Origin: Fonsecaea monophora
Taxonomy: Eukaryota; Ascomycota; Eurotiomycetes; Chaetothyriales; Herpotrichiellaceae
Direction: 5' to 3'
Length of the DNA: 64,000 nt
NCBI RefSeq assembly: GCF_001642475.1
Contig: NW_019173932.1
Coordinates: forward strand, 868,001-932,000
Both the position numbers and the translations under genes were made by a program. This document shows, one piece after another, positions 32,744 through 45,146 of this stretch; the first letter of the stretch is position 1; each line of letters opens with the position of its first letter. The notes beneath the pieces were generated by a model, which was not told the origin of the DNA, searched no databases, and was given only the letters and a program-made list of their open reading frames with translations.

Positions 32744-34414
32744 ACATTTGCTCTTGAGATGACTAGATGCCGGTCACGAAATGATAAAAGAATGATGATT
32801 GAGCACTGGTTGGGATGCCGGTTATTCGCAAGAATGAGTGCGCAGGAGATGACATTGCTGGCGTCTGTTGTGAAAATGCGGGTTATCGGGTTATCGGAGT
32901 GAAGCGTGCAACTGCTGGAAGAGAACTAAACGTTGGAACACTTGAACGTCCCAGTGTGTATGCCGGCCAGCCAGCCTGCTCAAATGTTCCCCACGGTATT
33001 CAGCGTTATGTACCCAGTCTGTTTGTCCCTGTATCTTTCTTCCTTTTTTTTTTATAACCTCGAACAGCAAGAAGAGTTGTCCCCTGCTATCGATCTGCCA
33101 TATTCCGATTTCCTGGGTCTTTTTTTATCCTGCCAACAAGTGCCAAACCAACCAGTATTTGGTTTTTTTTAACTTGCCTCGAGTCACCCTTTCCGCCTCT
33201 CAATCTACCCGTCCTGCCGTTGATTCATTTATTTCCCATTTCCCATTTCCAGTAACCTGCCTCCCCACACAGCAATAAGTATCCATCCCAACAGCTCTCT
33301 AGGAGGTACGTACGTAGGTAGATACATACATAGTCGAAACTCACCCAAACCCTGTCCTGGATCTATTCTACTAAAAAACCGGATTAGAAATGATCCAGCA
33401 AAAAAATAGGATACCAGTAGAAAAATCGCCGCTTGACGCTGGACGCTCGACGCCGGCGGGCGCGGCGGCCGCTGCTGCTGCTGACTCTGACTCTGACCCT
33501 GACCCTGACTCTGCTCCAGGCCGTCGATTCGAGCCTGACATTCTTCAACGACAACAGTAAAGAATGCGTCAAGCTGTCGTGCTGCCCTCGAGGTGAGATC
33601 AGGTCAGATCAGACGAGAATGAGAATGAGCTGAGCTGAGCTGAGATGGCAGCGCGGTAAAGTGTCCGCTACAGACCAGGACACCAGACGAGGAGAGGGGA
33701 GTCATTACAAGATACACACTAGGTGGTGAAGGGGCAGCAGGAGGGGAAGGAGACCACGAGCGTGAGTATGAGCAAGGGTGTGAGCATAGGGATAGACGTG
33801 CGATATATGAGCTGGCACAGCCTAAGATCTCTGTAGACAGACCCTTCGTGGTGGCGTCTTCGCCATTCGCATTCATAGTGCGTAGGAAGCAGTCACTACT
33901 CAAGGCCTGATCCATTGTCGCCCCCTTTGCGCAATTCAAACACTGCGACACTTGCGACAGAGATCAAGGGCCGAGGCAGGCAACGTTGGTTATCTAGTTT
34001 CGTGTTGTCATTCCATACTACCTGGACTGTCTCTCAGGGCTATTTCTTTGGTTTCAGTATGGACAAGAACAAACCACCATTCTCCCAATGCCATATCTAT
34101 CAGTATGCCTCAGTCTCTCCCATAATGGTCCGTCATCATACCAATCTTTCATGTTGTAGGTCCAAATGACCCGCAATATCTCCAGTCCTCATCCCAGACC
34201 TTGAGATAGAGTTTTCTTGTTGATGGTGGTATCGATGTGGAGATCCCCAGAGTAAGTGACCTTTGAGGTTGGCGTGGAGTGGTGATTGTATCTCAAGAAG
34301 TTTGCTATTCATGCGGCAAAATTGGTATGCTTGAAGGCGCTTGTCCGAGCTGTCACAAATATCTGGTTATGTCTTTTGTGACAGTCGAGCACAATGCTGA
34401 GAAACTGAAATTGC
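32744..34414. other. 1.7-kb intergenic region with simple repeats
   Basis: Convergent 3' ends of the myosin and the Cys-rich protein. Contains a CTGACT/CTGACC hexamer-like repeat at about 33479-33512 and a GTAC/GTAG/ATAC tetranucleotide patch at about 33306-33334. Open frames here (33384-33633, 33604-33951) are repeat-driven. No gene supported. Confidence 0.5.
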
Positions 34415-37064
34415 TCAGTTATCACCTTGTCCGCTTTCATTCCACCCGTCGGTCGTTCCATTCGTTCCATTGGTTCCATTTGTCGGCCAATCCGTCCAAT
34501 GGTGGCTAGAATCATTAGAGCTAGGCCCATGTCGACCATGCGATGCAACGACAAACGGGAAGCCTCCGTCCTGGCCGCGATCCAGCAAGATGGAGTTGTT
34601 AGGCAAGATGATCACATTCTCGATATATGCAAGGACAATTTGCATTCTCGAGGCATCACGGACGGTCCCATCCGGCATCTCACGACAAAGGGGGACATTC
34701 CATTCGTTGACACACGGGACGGGGTTCTTGAAGATGCAGCTGCAGTAATAGTCGCACCATGTCACACCTTGATTTTGTACAGTGGACGTCCGCATGACCG
34801 TCATGTTGTAGGCACAGAAATACCCCAGGTCTGGCTGCTGGCAGAAGCCAGGGCCGTCCGCGACATTGCCACAATTGAGAGCGAAATTGCTGGATGATTG
34901 GCTTGGGACACCGCTGGGAGGGGCAACGGCTGTAGTGTCTGGAATTTCATCTGCAGTCGCCGACATTTCCACATCTTCATAGCGTTTCTCGCGAGCAAAG
35001 GGGTTCCGGCATCGGCAGCCGTGGGTGCATTCGGGAATGTCGCTGCTATTGTGGGAAAGAGTTCGTAGGTAAGTGCCCGTCAGGCTAACACATGAGTAAC
35101 CTTCGTCTCGGCAGTAATTGGTAAGAGTCTCGTTGTTTCTGCCACGCGACGCACAGGTCATGCCAAAGGGATCAAATTTGTTGACTGCCTGAACAGCTGC
35201 GATGTCGTTTGTTTCAGACTCTGTGCTGGCTCTTGTCTTCTGATGCGATGATACAGCAGACTCAGCGGGCGTTGGTGATGCCGGACAACTGCAACCAGCT
35301 TGACAAGACGCAACCACACCCCCAGAATGCTGCAACACAAAACGTGATCCAGGCAGAATGGCACAGTTATAGCCCTTGTTCTTGCAGTCCTGGGTCAGTG
35401 ATTCGTCAAACGACCAGGTACCTTTGGTCAATCCATTGTTTGAACTGCAGCCAAGGAGAAGGTCCTGAATGGTAACTCCACCGGTGCTTTGTGGAGGTTG
35501 CGACAGTACCTCGCTCCCTTCGCGCTTCCAAGTTTGTGACTGGCAGGCACAAGAGTTAACGCACTCCTTAATGACCTTTGAGCCAGGCTGTAACGTCAAG
35601 GTCAGCGCTGCACGCGTAGGATCGGTTGCGCATGAGTAGCCATGGGATGCACAGAACATGGTCAAATTCTTGTCATATAGTAATCCGCCGGAAAAAGGGG
35701 CCACTTGAGTAGACTGCTGCGACTTGCATATGATCTTTTGTGGGTCGGCTGATACCACGTCCAAATCTCTGGTAACGACTTTGCGGAAGTCCAAGGTTCC
35801 ATTAGGGTAGGCATATGCGTCGCTAACATTTCCCAGAAGAGTGCCGTTGTCATTGTAGACTAACTTCCCTTTGAGCAGGCATGTGGTGAGAAGAGCCGCG
35901 TTTGGAAAACACTGAATTGCTGGCTTGAGGTTCATGCAGAAACAATGCTCCTCACACCAGTGTTCTCCGGTGGTCTTAAACTTCAATTGACCTCTTGCAG
36001 TGCAGTAATACTGATACGACGAGCCGCACCAGGCAGTATGCTCGCGGTCTTGGCATATCAGTCCGTAGTCATGGCGCTTTTCGAGTGCCTTGGTGTGTGA
36101 AAAGTCCAGAGAGCCATTGTCAAGGACTTGGGCGTCCGAGAGATTGCCGAGGGCGGTACCATCGATTGTATCAAAGACAGTGTTATCTTTGAACCCACAA
36201 TCGACATGCTTGCCTAGAACGTTGAAGCAGGGCCTCGGGCTGATGTTGACACAGATACAGTGGCTCTCACAAGTGACTTCTGCCTGGCCTTTGTGTTTGA
36301 CGACCCCATTTGCGTTACAGAAATAGCCATGGGCCGAGGCCTGGCACAGACCTGTAAGAGTGCGGTCGTAACAGACGAGTGCGTGGTCATGACTGAGTTC
36401 TGTATCACGCTTTGCGACTGTCGTGGTCAAATCCAAGGAGCCATCTGGAAGAATGCTTGACTCAGTGACATTTCCAAGAAACTCGCCATTCGTGGCATCC
36501 AGAACCATGTCATTGACGACTGAGCATTGTTTGGAGGCTTTGTTGACAACACAAATCTTTGGCGCAGGTACGAGATCAACGCACGAGCAGATGTCATGAC
36601 ACATGATGTCCTTCTGTTTATATTTCAACTTGCCCGAAGAGCTGCAAGTGTAACCAACACCTGCACACATGGTGGTCCACACTCTGTCATCGCAGACCAG
36701 GGCATAGTTGTGGAGAGCCATGTCTGTGTCTCGATGCTCTAGGGTGGATAGGTGCTCGAGCGATGAGGCAGACGAGTCCATGTCATGAGCCTGATGAACT
36801 GCAATCTCGTTGGAAGCAGTGTGAGTAGGGACATGATGACCGTGGTGAGAAGTGGGAGTGTGATACCAGCTGCGGACGATGGACGTGTGGCCTTTGGTGG
36901 GCTGAAGAGGACCAGCATCAAGGAAACCAGCAAGGAAGCAGAGGATGAAGGTGAGATGAAGGATTGCCGCTTGAGGCCAACCTGCCAAAGTGTCATATTA
37001 GTCTCTTACTCTGCGCCATCACAGGACGTCGACATGAAGACGCACCCTTCATCTTGACCTCCAT
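34415..37064 (-). CDS. Secreted protein with seven cysteine-rich repeats
   Basis: An 861-residue secreted protein. Exon 1 is 37064-37046 (19 coding bases) and exon 2 is 36981-34415. The 64-nt intron joins MEVKMK to GWPQAAILHL and completes a signal peptide (residues 1-26). The body has seven repeats of about 65-110 residues. Each has the pattern hydrophobic-C-x(8-20)-C-x(6-9)-aromatic-x-C, then a basic stretch, then C-x3-C-x-C. Examples are LVCDDRVWTTMC...GYTC...CHDICSC in repeat 1 and LNCGNV...GYFC...CDYYCSC in repeat 7. Repeats 1-3 also share a C-terminal unit with GNVTES/GNLSDA/GNVSDA and a D/NGSLDF-type end. Lys-Arg sites lie between repeats 1/2, 2/3 and 6/7 (AKRD, EKRH, EKRY). Many N-glycosylation sites; the tail is NGT-rich. 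Function and family unknown to me. Confidence 0.8.
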
Positions 37065-38054
37065 GATATTGGTGAGGCAGCTGCCGGGAGAGGCTTGGCC
37101 CAGGAGTGAGCGAGTTCAGAGCAAAAGGTGTCGTTTGGGGGGAAAAGAGTGACTTGCGAGAGGAGAAGCGATTGATGAAGAAAGCAGCAGTGAGGGTGAT
37201 GAGGAAGAAGAGAGAAGGAATGAAGAGGAAGAAGGAGTTTTGTACTCGACAAAATCAATTGAGGGCAACTTCAACTTCACTTGGCGAAAGTGTCACCATG
37301 TCGACCTTCACTTTGTCCAAACTCACTAGTCTCTCACCTTGAGGTCTGGCAGCAAGCTTGTAAGTGAAGACATTCAGAGATCAGATCATGTCACTGCTTT
37401 TCACCAGAGACTGTACATCACTCTTACTTTCAAACCCTGGATACTCTCTGTTTTCAGGGGTCAAAAGGCACCACCATCCTGGGTCCCAACCATGGGCTTG
37501 ATTAGAGTGGTTATATTCATGGTGTGGCAGTGGCTTCTCATCCCCATCATGACCCAAGTGGGCATCTTCAATACCTTGTCGGCGATATTGCAAGCCAACC
37601 TTTCCATTCATCAGCCTCGTCTGTTGAGTTGATCAGGTCACGGCTGAATGACACCAGTCCCAGCCCTATTAACATCTGGCCCCATCAGGTCGACCCTGAC
37701 GAGGCTGCAGCCTTGCCCTAGAAGATAACGGCCCACATCGTATGTGTATGTATGACAGCCACGTGTGGAACATAGAACAAACCAGATAAGAGGTTCCGAG
37801 AGCGTCAGCTGATGACCGGATTCTTTCCGTCCAGGTGGTCCTTCGCCCAGCTTTGAAATGACTGTCTGCATAATAGGCAGTGCCTTCCTAAGTTGTATAG
37901 CTTTGTCAGCCTGTCCAAGGGTATATATCGCCGGCATGTCCTCCCCTCAGCCCAGTGTGTTTCATCAAGTCTGCTTCACTCTTTCCAAAAAAAAAAAATC
38001 ATACCTAGAAGTTGCGTACCTTTGACCCGAAATCATCAGCATCTCTAAACAAAA
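37065..38054. other. Divergent intergenic region, 1 kb
   Basis: Should contain the promoters of the Cys-rich protein (minus) and the dehydrogenase (plus). A purine-rich strip lies at about 37150-37250 and an A-run at about 37988-37999. No supported gene. Confidence 0.5.
37922..37928 (+). promoter_or_regulatory. TATA-like element of the SDR gene
   Basis: TATATAT about 127 bases before the dehydrogenase ATG, in a position suitable for a core promoter. Based on sequence and spacing only. Confidence 0.4.
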
Positions 38055-39054
38055 ATGGGCGACGCCGCTGCCACTCCACTCCCGTCTCCCTTCCCGACCT
38101 GGCACAATGATATCTACCCTGGTATTGACCCTTCACGCCCCGAACTTTCACTCGAGGGCAAGACCGCAATCGTGACCGGTGGCGCGGGCGCAATCGGCTC
38201 TGCGATGGTCAATGCTTTCGCAAAGGCCGGTGTCAGTCTTGTTGGCATCGTGGGACGAACACAGAAGACCTTGGACGCTACCAAGGCCAAATTCGAGTCT
38301 CAGTACCCAAATACAAAGCTTGTCGCCGTGACAGCGGATATAGCTTCTCCCTCGAGTATCGAAGCTGCCTTCAAAACCATTCGACAACAGGCCAACAAAC
38401 CGATCGACATCTTTGTCCACAACGCGGGCCATCTGGCTGAGCCCGCGACCCTTACGGCCTCCGATGCTAAGGAATGGTGGACATCCTTCGAAGTGAACAT
38501 CCTTGGGGCATTCCACTCCGTGCGAGCCTTCCTCCCTGTAGGATCGCCCACCGCCACAATCATCAACGTCTCGACGGCCGCTATCCACGTCCCCACTGCC
38601 ATGGTGACCGATTTGTCAGCATACTCCTCCTCCAAGCTCGCATCGCTTAGGTTGTTCGAGTTCGTCCAGAGTGAGCACCCGGATTTGCATGTGGTCAGTT
38701 TCCAGCCGGGCGTCGTTTCAAGCGATATCAACATCAAACATGGTGCCATGGCACCTATGGATACGCGTAAGTCACTCCCACCATCGTGTCTCGTTGAGTC
38801 AATGGCCCAAGGAGCCAGGCTCAACCCCGCCCGAATACGTCGGAATAACCCCTCGCTAACTTATACGCCCTTCGATACCAGCCGACTTGCCAGCTTCGTT
38901 CGCAGTCTGGGCATGCAGCCCCGAAGCCAAGTTCCTGAAGAACAAGCTTATCTGGGCGAACTGGGACGTGGACGAAATGAAGGCCAAAGCTGACGAAATC
39001 GCCAACTCACCCGCCTTCACAATTGGTCTGGCGGGCTGGCCGGTGCTATCGTGA
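38055..39054 (+). CDS. Short-chain dehydrogenase/reductase
   Basis: A 294-residue classical SDR, an NAD(P)-dependent oxidoreductase. Exons are 38055-38766 and 38882-39054; the 115-nt intron restores phase. Without it the C-terminus is garbled. With it the ending reads SFAVWACSPEAKFLKNKLIW then ANWDVDE, the usual end of this fungal subfamily. Cofactor motif TGGAGAIG at 41-48, NAG at 123-125, catalytic Ser173, Tyr190 and Lys194 (YSSSK). No acidic residue is conserved at the end of strand 2 (GIVGRTQK), and the Arg there hints at NADPH. Substrate unknown; neighbours give no pathway. Confidence 0.9.
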
Positions 39055-39908
39055 AGTGGGCCAAGGACAGAAGGGCCCCTCAGGTCTCGACAACCAAGTA
39101 CTGTGGCTACCCAGACAGGAAATATCAGAGACGTGCCGTGGGCACGGCCATCAGGACTGACCGAATCCAGCCCACAGGAAAGGTTACATACGAGGCGTGG
39201 CACACGGGAAAGCTGGCACAAGAGATGTTGTTCACAGTGACTTGGTTTGAAAGGGGCAGTTGGGTCCAATACTGGGGGCGGCGTAGGACGGTCATAACTT
39301 GTTTCACCGACCCGGACGTTGAAAGAAAGGCAGTGAAGACAAGTTGTTAAGGCGAAAACTAGGCCGAATTCAGATATATTGCCGGGCTAGGTATTGAGGT
39401 CCACACGTGACACATAGAGTCAGCCTCTCCCTTACTGAGTCGATACACGTCAGATTAGCCACTCACATAGCACCGACAGCTCAAGGTATATACATTCATT
39501 GGTAAATCATGCGCTAGACCAAGTGTTTCTGGTCCTAGTCTCGTCTCATCGTCTTTGTCTTGATCGTTGTCCCTAGAAATCTTACAAGGTAAAACCAACA
39601 CCAATTTTTGTGGCCTTGTGAATTTGTCAGACGCCAAATCTCGTCCGTTCATAAAATTCTATCTCTATAGGTAGTCATCACCGCGTAGTCGAATCAGACC
39701 ACTTCATAACGTGTCTATACATAATCGAATATTGTAAATATATCTCGCAGCCTCCAATCCAGGCGCGCCCAGGCCCGACACCCGTGGAGGCCACCCACCA
39801 GCAGCAGAACTTTTGTTTTCCAGAAAACCCGAGTCTTCCACACCCGAGGGGGATCAATGTACACCATCAGACAAAAGAATGGGATAGAGGGGAGGACGTC
39901 TGCGGATT
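39055..39908. other. Convergent intergenic region
   Basis: 3' flanks of the SDR and the channel gene. Plus-strand frame 39051-39350 overlaps the SDR stop and is unsupported. Nothing else seen. Confidence 0.45.
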
Positions 39909-42875
39909 TCAGTGCGGGTGGCTGGATGGACCCTCACCGCCTAGCCTTCTCAACTCAAAGTCCTCCGCCCTGCTGCGCACTGGAGCCATGGACGGAAACG
40001 GCTCGTTCTCGTTGGATTGAGATGCGATCGAGTCCACCCGTACTGCCTGCGAGCTGACTTTACCAGATCTCGCATCCAAGGGCGGCTGGGATGCGATGGG
40101 CGGAGCTTGACCTTCTTCCGCTAGGGAGTCACGTGGAAGATCGATGCTTCGACCGGGGCGGTTGAAGCGGCTCAGGAAGCGATTGCGATGTGTCTCGGTG
40201 CTACTGATCGAGGCCCGATGATGACCACTCATAGACACTCTGCTGTTACCGCCCAAGCTTTGAGTGGTCGAGCGCCGCAGGACGCCACTCATCATATGTC
40301 CTTCGCGGGACGTTGACCTTCCGTGGCTTTCGCGTTCTTGAGATTCCGAGACCCTTCGTTCCTCCTCGATCCTGTTGGATTCGCGAATCACCTCTTCGAA
40401 ATTCGGGCGACTGCGGTCTTCGTACACATCCGAGAGTTGCTCTCCGGAACTCACGTCTTTCATACCCAACGAAAAATCCACTCTCCTGGCCATGGCCGAC
40501 AGAGACTCGCCTCTAGGTCGTCCGAGTTGACCAGTGCTAGGCCGTCGTCGCAGGATGGAAGGATATTGAAGCGGAGGCGCCGCAGCCGCAGGAGTATGGT
40601 GGAGCGGATCTCCAGTGATACTTCCTGAAGCATGACCGGGTTGTAGTTCGTTGGGATTTCCGCCGATGAGAGGTGGAGCCCCAGGAGGCAGTTGCATAAA
40701 GTACGGCACGTCTGGTCGCCAACCAGCTTGGTTGCGACGAGGACCTTCAATGCCAATCTCCTGCATAGCCACCATCAAAGCACAGATGAATTTGTTTCGT
40801 CGCTGAAGACGAAGCAACTCGTTTTGCCAGTTCGACTTGTAGAAGAAAACAACATTCAAAGTGAGAGAATACGCTTCGGTCACCTCCCTAAGTTCGGTCA
40901 AAATATTGCCCTGGTACTCACGCTTCTCAGAGCGCACAAACTCGAGTAACGAGTTGCGCAAGGCCTCGATTTGTTCCAGAGTGGTACCGAATCGGATGAC
41001 AATCGGAACAGCTTCAGCAAGGCCTCCAGAGCGCCGCATGTTTAGGATGAACAACGTGTTAAGATAGGAGTTCGGCGCTTGGACAATGTGGCCTTCCATC
41101 TTCTTGAATTCCGTATACAACAACGAGATTTCCTTGACGAAGTAGTCATCTCCTTTGAGGGAAGACCCAGTGTTGCCGTAGATTGAAACTCGGTCTCCAA
41201 CATCAAAGGGATGTTTGACGAAGACAAAGATGCAGGACTGTAGAAACTCTTGGGCAGTAGCGGAAAATAGCCAAGATAAAGCGAGGACGGCTGAGCCAGC
41301 TGAAGTCAAGACCCCGGCTGCTGAGGTAGAAATGAGAGAGATTAAGACCAAGATAGTGACGACACACACGATGAAAAACAGAACATCGTCAAGCTTGCTG
41401 ACGACGGAGTCGAGGTCTTTGAGGGAAGCAGTGATTGATTTTCTTTCCCTTCCGATTTCGACACAGACGGCTTCGAGTTCCTCCATGGAAATGTCTCCGT
41501 TCATATCTTTGTCGAACATGCTGAACGCTGCCTCGGCTTCCTCTTCATTGTCAAAGGCCGCCTTCAGGTCTTCTGACGACACGGTCTCGAAGCCCTCTCG
41601 CACAAATGTTCGATACAGACGTCGAGCCAGAACCTGCGAGCCGCTGGTGCTGTTGAGCAGGGTTAAGACGACCTGAGAAGGGTGGCCGCTTTTTGCCACC
41701 TTCTTCCCAGTAAAATCACCTGCGACTGTGCCAGCCACATCACCGACTTTAGCAAAGGCCTTGGTGAGAGCTTCCTGAGCATGCGCGGCATAAAGGGCAG
41801 GTGTTTTTGTGCCCGACCCTGGCTCCAGGTGTTTTTCTTCGAATTCTGCATCTTCCATGGCAATTTTGGCCTTGGAGAAGATGTAGAGTTTCGTCAGGCT
41901 GCCAATCTGAAATTTGTTGATTTCAATCCGGTCGGCATAAGTTCGCAAGTGGAAGGAAATAGCTATCAGCTGAATGATAATCTTCTCGATGAAATTCAAA
42001 GTCGCACCCACAAAGATAGAGATGATGACTTTGTTGAGAACCTTTTCCCAATGCTTGGTTTGTTTGGAGCCATTCACATGATGGTTAGTCATGGTAGGCA
42101 GGAAAGAAATCTCAATGCCGAGCCACCAGAAGAAGATTGTCGCTGGGATTTCGAGAGCTTTGCCCAAATCTCGCCACTTTTTGGAATTGTTCGTGAAGAG
42201 GCTTGAGATGAGACCAAGGGGATATGGGATCATCCGGGCAGCGATACGACCGGCCCAGAGAGTCAACCAAATTATTTCCAGCCATACTCCGAACCAGATC
42301 AGATCGACACCACCAACACTCGCGTGCTCGGCAGCAGGCAAAAACGCTCCAACCAGAATAGGAATCAGCAGGAGGGCAAAGAGCGGGACGATGTAGGTGA
42401 AATAGCGGATAACGAAGCTAGACTGGTGGATGTATTTGAAGAATTTGGCAATCTTAGTGCTGGGGTTTTCGGGAGGCTTGTAAATGGCGGTACGTTCGTG
42501 AATAGGGTTCGTGGCTGTATCGAACTCATCGAGTGGCTCGGGTGCTCTCGACCGGGATCGATGAAGCTGCGCTGAATTTCGACCACCCTCTGACTGCTGG
42601 GACTCTATTGACGTGAGTCGTTCGGCTCTCTGCACGGCAAGTTCGTCCTCAAGACGATGGGCCTCTTCTCGCGTCTTGCTTGGGGACCGCGGGTCATCGA
42701 AGGATGTTCCTGTATCTCGACGACGTGTTTCCGCCTTCAGCCGGTCGTGTAACAGTTTGCCATCGACAGAGTCTTCGTGTCTGTCATTTTCAACAGCCGT
42801 GAGATCGTCGTCGGAGGGTCTCTTGCTGGAAGGGTCGAACTCGAAGCGAGGCAGTTCTTTCTCGGGCGTGGTCAT
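39909..42875 (-). CDS. EF-hand MscS-type mechanosensitive ion channel
   Basis: A single-exon 988-residue channel like fission yeast Msy1/Msy2, intracellular channels that manage calcium and volume under hypo-osmotic shock. An Arg/Ser/Asp-rich cytosolic N-terminus (about 160 residues) precedes several membrane segments (FVIRYFTYIVPLFALLLIPI; LIWFGVWLEIIWLTLWAG; IFFWWLGIEISFLPTM). An EF-hand follows (AFSMFDKDMNGDISMEELEA), with all calcium ligands in place. Then come the MscS pore helices (VLFFIVCVVTILVLISLIS; AGVLTSAGSAVLALSWLFSA) and the beta-domain hallmark FVKHPFDVGDRVSIYGN. The C-terminal 250 residues are Ser/Arg-rich and probably disordered and phosphorylated. The ATG at 42875 is the first in frame; the frame extends upstream without one. 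Confidence 0.92.
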   Translation of the reverse strand: MTTPEKELPRFEFDPSSKRPSDDDLTAVENDRHEDSVDGKLLHDRLKAETRRRDTGTSFDDPRSPSKTREEAHRLEDELAVQRAERLTSIESQQSEGGRNSAQLHRSRSRAPEPLDEFDTATNPIHERTAIYKPPENPSTKIAKFFKYIHQSSFVIRYFTYIVPLFALLLIPILVGAFLPAAEHASVGGVDLIWFGVWLEIIWLTLWAGRIAARMIPYPLGLISSLFTNNSKKWRDLGKALEIPATIFFWWLGIEISFLPTMTNHHVNGSKQTKHWEKVLNKVIISIFVGATLNFIEKIIIQLIAISFHLRTYADRIEINKFQIGSLTKLYIFSKAKIAMEDAEFEEKHLEPGSGTKTPALYAAHAQEALTKAFAKVGDVAGTVAGDFTGKKVAKSGHPSQVVLTLLNSTSGSQVLARRLYRTFVREGFETVSSEDLKAAFDNEEEAEAAFSMFDKDMNGDISMEELEAVCVEIGRERKSITASLKDLDSVVSKLDDVLFFIVCVVTILVLISLISTSAAGVLTSAGSAVLALSWLFSATAQEFLQSCIFVFVKHPFDVGDRVSIYGNTGSSLKGDDYFVKEISLLYTEFKKMEGHIVQAPNSYLNTLFILNMRRSGGLAEAVPIVIRFGTTLEQIEALRNSLLEFVRSEKREYQGNILTELREVTEAYSLTLNVVFFYKSNWQNELLRLQRRNKFICALMVAMQEIGIEGPRRNQAGWRPDVPYFMQLPPGAPPLIGGNPNELQPGHASGSITGDPLHHTPAAAAPPLQYPSILRRRPSTGQLGRPRGESLSAMARRVDFSLGMKDVSSGEQLSDVYEDRSRPNFEEVIRESNRIEEERRVSESQERESHGRSTSREGHMMSGVLRRSTTQSLGGNSRVSMSGHHRASISSTETHRNRFLSRFNRPGRSIDLPRDSLAEEGQAPPIASQPPLDARSGKVSSQAVRVDSIASQSNENEPFPSMAPVRSRAEDFELRRLGGEGPSSHPH

Positions 42876-45146
42876 GTTGGGTAGAGGCACGGGTATGGAG
42901 AGGACTCTTTCTCTCTAACACGATCCTCCTCTTCACCCCTCCAATATCATATGTACATCAGAAGCCAGCCAGCGGCTCTGAAGACAAGGTAGCGAACGTG
43001 TGGGCGTATATGACGCAAAATATGGGTACCAATCCTGGGTGGATGGAGTCACACAGGCGTGAGATGTCAGAACTGGGGAAAGGATTTGTCTGAAGACTTG
43101 GTATGAATATTAAAGAGGGTCTACGCGATCATAGAATGTTGAAACGAAGGAATATAAGAGATGAAGATGAGATGGAAGAAATTACATCTGTGACGGAGGC
43201 CGACGTGCTGCGCATTCTCCCCTCATTCCCTTTATGCATGCTGCATGTCTACCTTGCGAGCTGGGGACTGGCACAATTGGGTACAAAAATCAACTCTTAC
43301 TTGTATCAGTAGTTACGTATGGCCCAGAAAATAAGCACAGGGCAAGAAAAAGATAGATACCGCGAAAACGGAGCGATTGCCAGGGATAGGCAGCCTTTGC
43401 TCTTGGGGACCAGGTCAAGGGTGGGCGAGGTGGGCACCGGATGGAGTGTTTGTGCGCTCCACCGGGCGGGTTCCATGGCGAAGTAAAAGGAATAGGCGCC
43501 ATGGATGGTGGGTAGCCACTGCAAGGGCGGCAGATTCCCATCCCCCGAACTGCCAATCGTGCCACCCGAAGCCGCCCCAAGCCGTTTGTCATAGGTGGTT
43601 GACCCCTGGAAGAAGCCGCCCAGGACAAATGTTGGTGCTTGATCTTCGCTGGGAATTTTCTGACGGTGGCGCAGGTGGAGTGTTGAGCTCCCATCCTTGT
43701 TGCATCATTCTTCACCGTCGCCCCATCTCTCATAACAGCACACATGTCGATCAGTTCAATAGCTTGTTGGACGATCGAGATGAAGACTGAGCATTCTCGG
43801 AGAGTTGCAGAGCTGAATGACCGAAAGCTTCTGTTTGTGCATTATACACAGTTGTTCTCTATTATACAGATGGATATTTTACTTCTTCCGAAAAGAGAAT
43901 CTGACTTCTCCATGCATGACCTGGTTGGTTCTCGCTCCACGCGAGCCAGGTCCCCCAGTATACTTGTAGTTGAAATCGATTACACATGTATGAGTACGAG
44001 GTTCTTTAAATAAAATCAGCCATAGCCAGACCAGCCGTCTTTCAGCTCGCTTACGAGTGCAACCGTGTCTAGGTAGGCCTGGAAATGCATTTTGTTCCTG
44101 ATACCTATTGCCTTGGACGCATTAGGGCGACTATCTGAATTAAGCGTCGAGCATGTTGTGGCGCCCCTGGAGGAGGAGACGCCCAGCTCTGATCCAAATT
44201 TTATTTCGGCCTCTTATCAGTGTGTGGCGGCGCCGCCGTTGTGGCCCTGGCGATTGTCTTTCAAGCCTTGTTTCATCTTTGACATGTGCTGCTTCTCGAG
44301 AGGCTTTAATTTGCGGTGTCGTTGTCGATGCGAGGATGCCCAGAGAACCGGCATCCCTGAAACATGTCGGTAGCCAACATTCCCAGACACCAGATCAACC
44401 CCTGAGTTCGGGTCAATGCAGGAGACGAAAATAATAGCTCGAGTTTGAGGGAGGACAGAGCGAAAGAGTGACGCATTATTGATCGTCAACAATCTCGTGT
44501 TCGTACCTCGTAAGATCTCCAGGGATCAGATCAAGAGGCCCCCAAAATTCAAAATGCAGCCGAGGCTCAGTTAAAAACTTATTGAAAGCTCTTTGTTCCT
44601 GGAGATCACAAACGGATTGTTCGTCCTTTATTATATTGTCATGGATTGTTCAGATGCCACGATACACAAGTCTCGATGGAAATCAGGTAGCCTTTTGATG
44701 CCGAATGGTGGCTTACCATGACCTTACTGACCAGAACGGGGAGTCGGTTGTCACTGGTTTGAATAATGCGTCTCGTTCGTTGCCAGATCTACGAGTTCCT
44801 TTGGCATAACTCAAGCAGGCAAAGAACGAGTGAAAGCAGTTTGACAGCTGCAGGTACAAAACTGTGTGAAGGTACGAGGTTTCGGTGACTCGGTACGTGG
44901 ACGGAAGAGTGTATGGACGGCCGGTTGAAAGTCTTGGCTTGTTTATCCTGTTCCGTCTTGCCTAATCGGACGCGCCAATTGTAAATTGATACACACCACT
45001 TGACCATCCGCGCACTTTAGGCTTGATTCTCTCCTTTGTTCTCTCCTTCATCTTGTGCACCGACAGATCTCTCAGAGGGTCGGCATTGGATAGTCTCGCA
45101 TCCCTATTGTACTTTCACTGCGTCGTGCTCACAGAATCTCCACAGA
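42876..45146. other. 2.3-kb intergenic region between the channel and alpha-tubulin genes
   Basis: Largest gene-poor stretch of the window's middle. I find no frame with family features; candidates at 43103-43312, 43290-43790 and 44092-44434 are Arg/Cys/Pro-rich shadows. The final 120 bases before the tubulin ATG are pyrimidine-rich, consistent with a strong promoter/leader. Confidence 0.5.

Noticed and set aside
43290..43790. Open frames on both strands in the 2.3-kb gap between channel and tubulin genes
   Set aside because: Trp/Gly/Arg/Pro-rich on one strand and mirrored on the other, no family motif and no start context.
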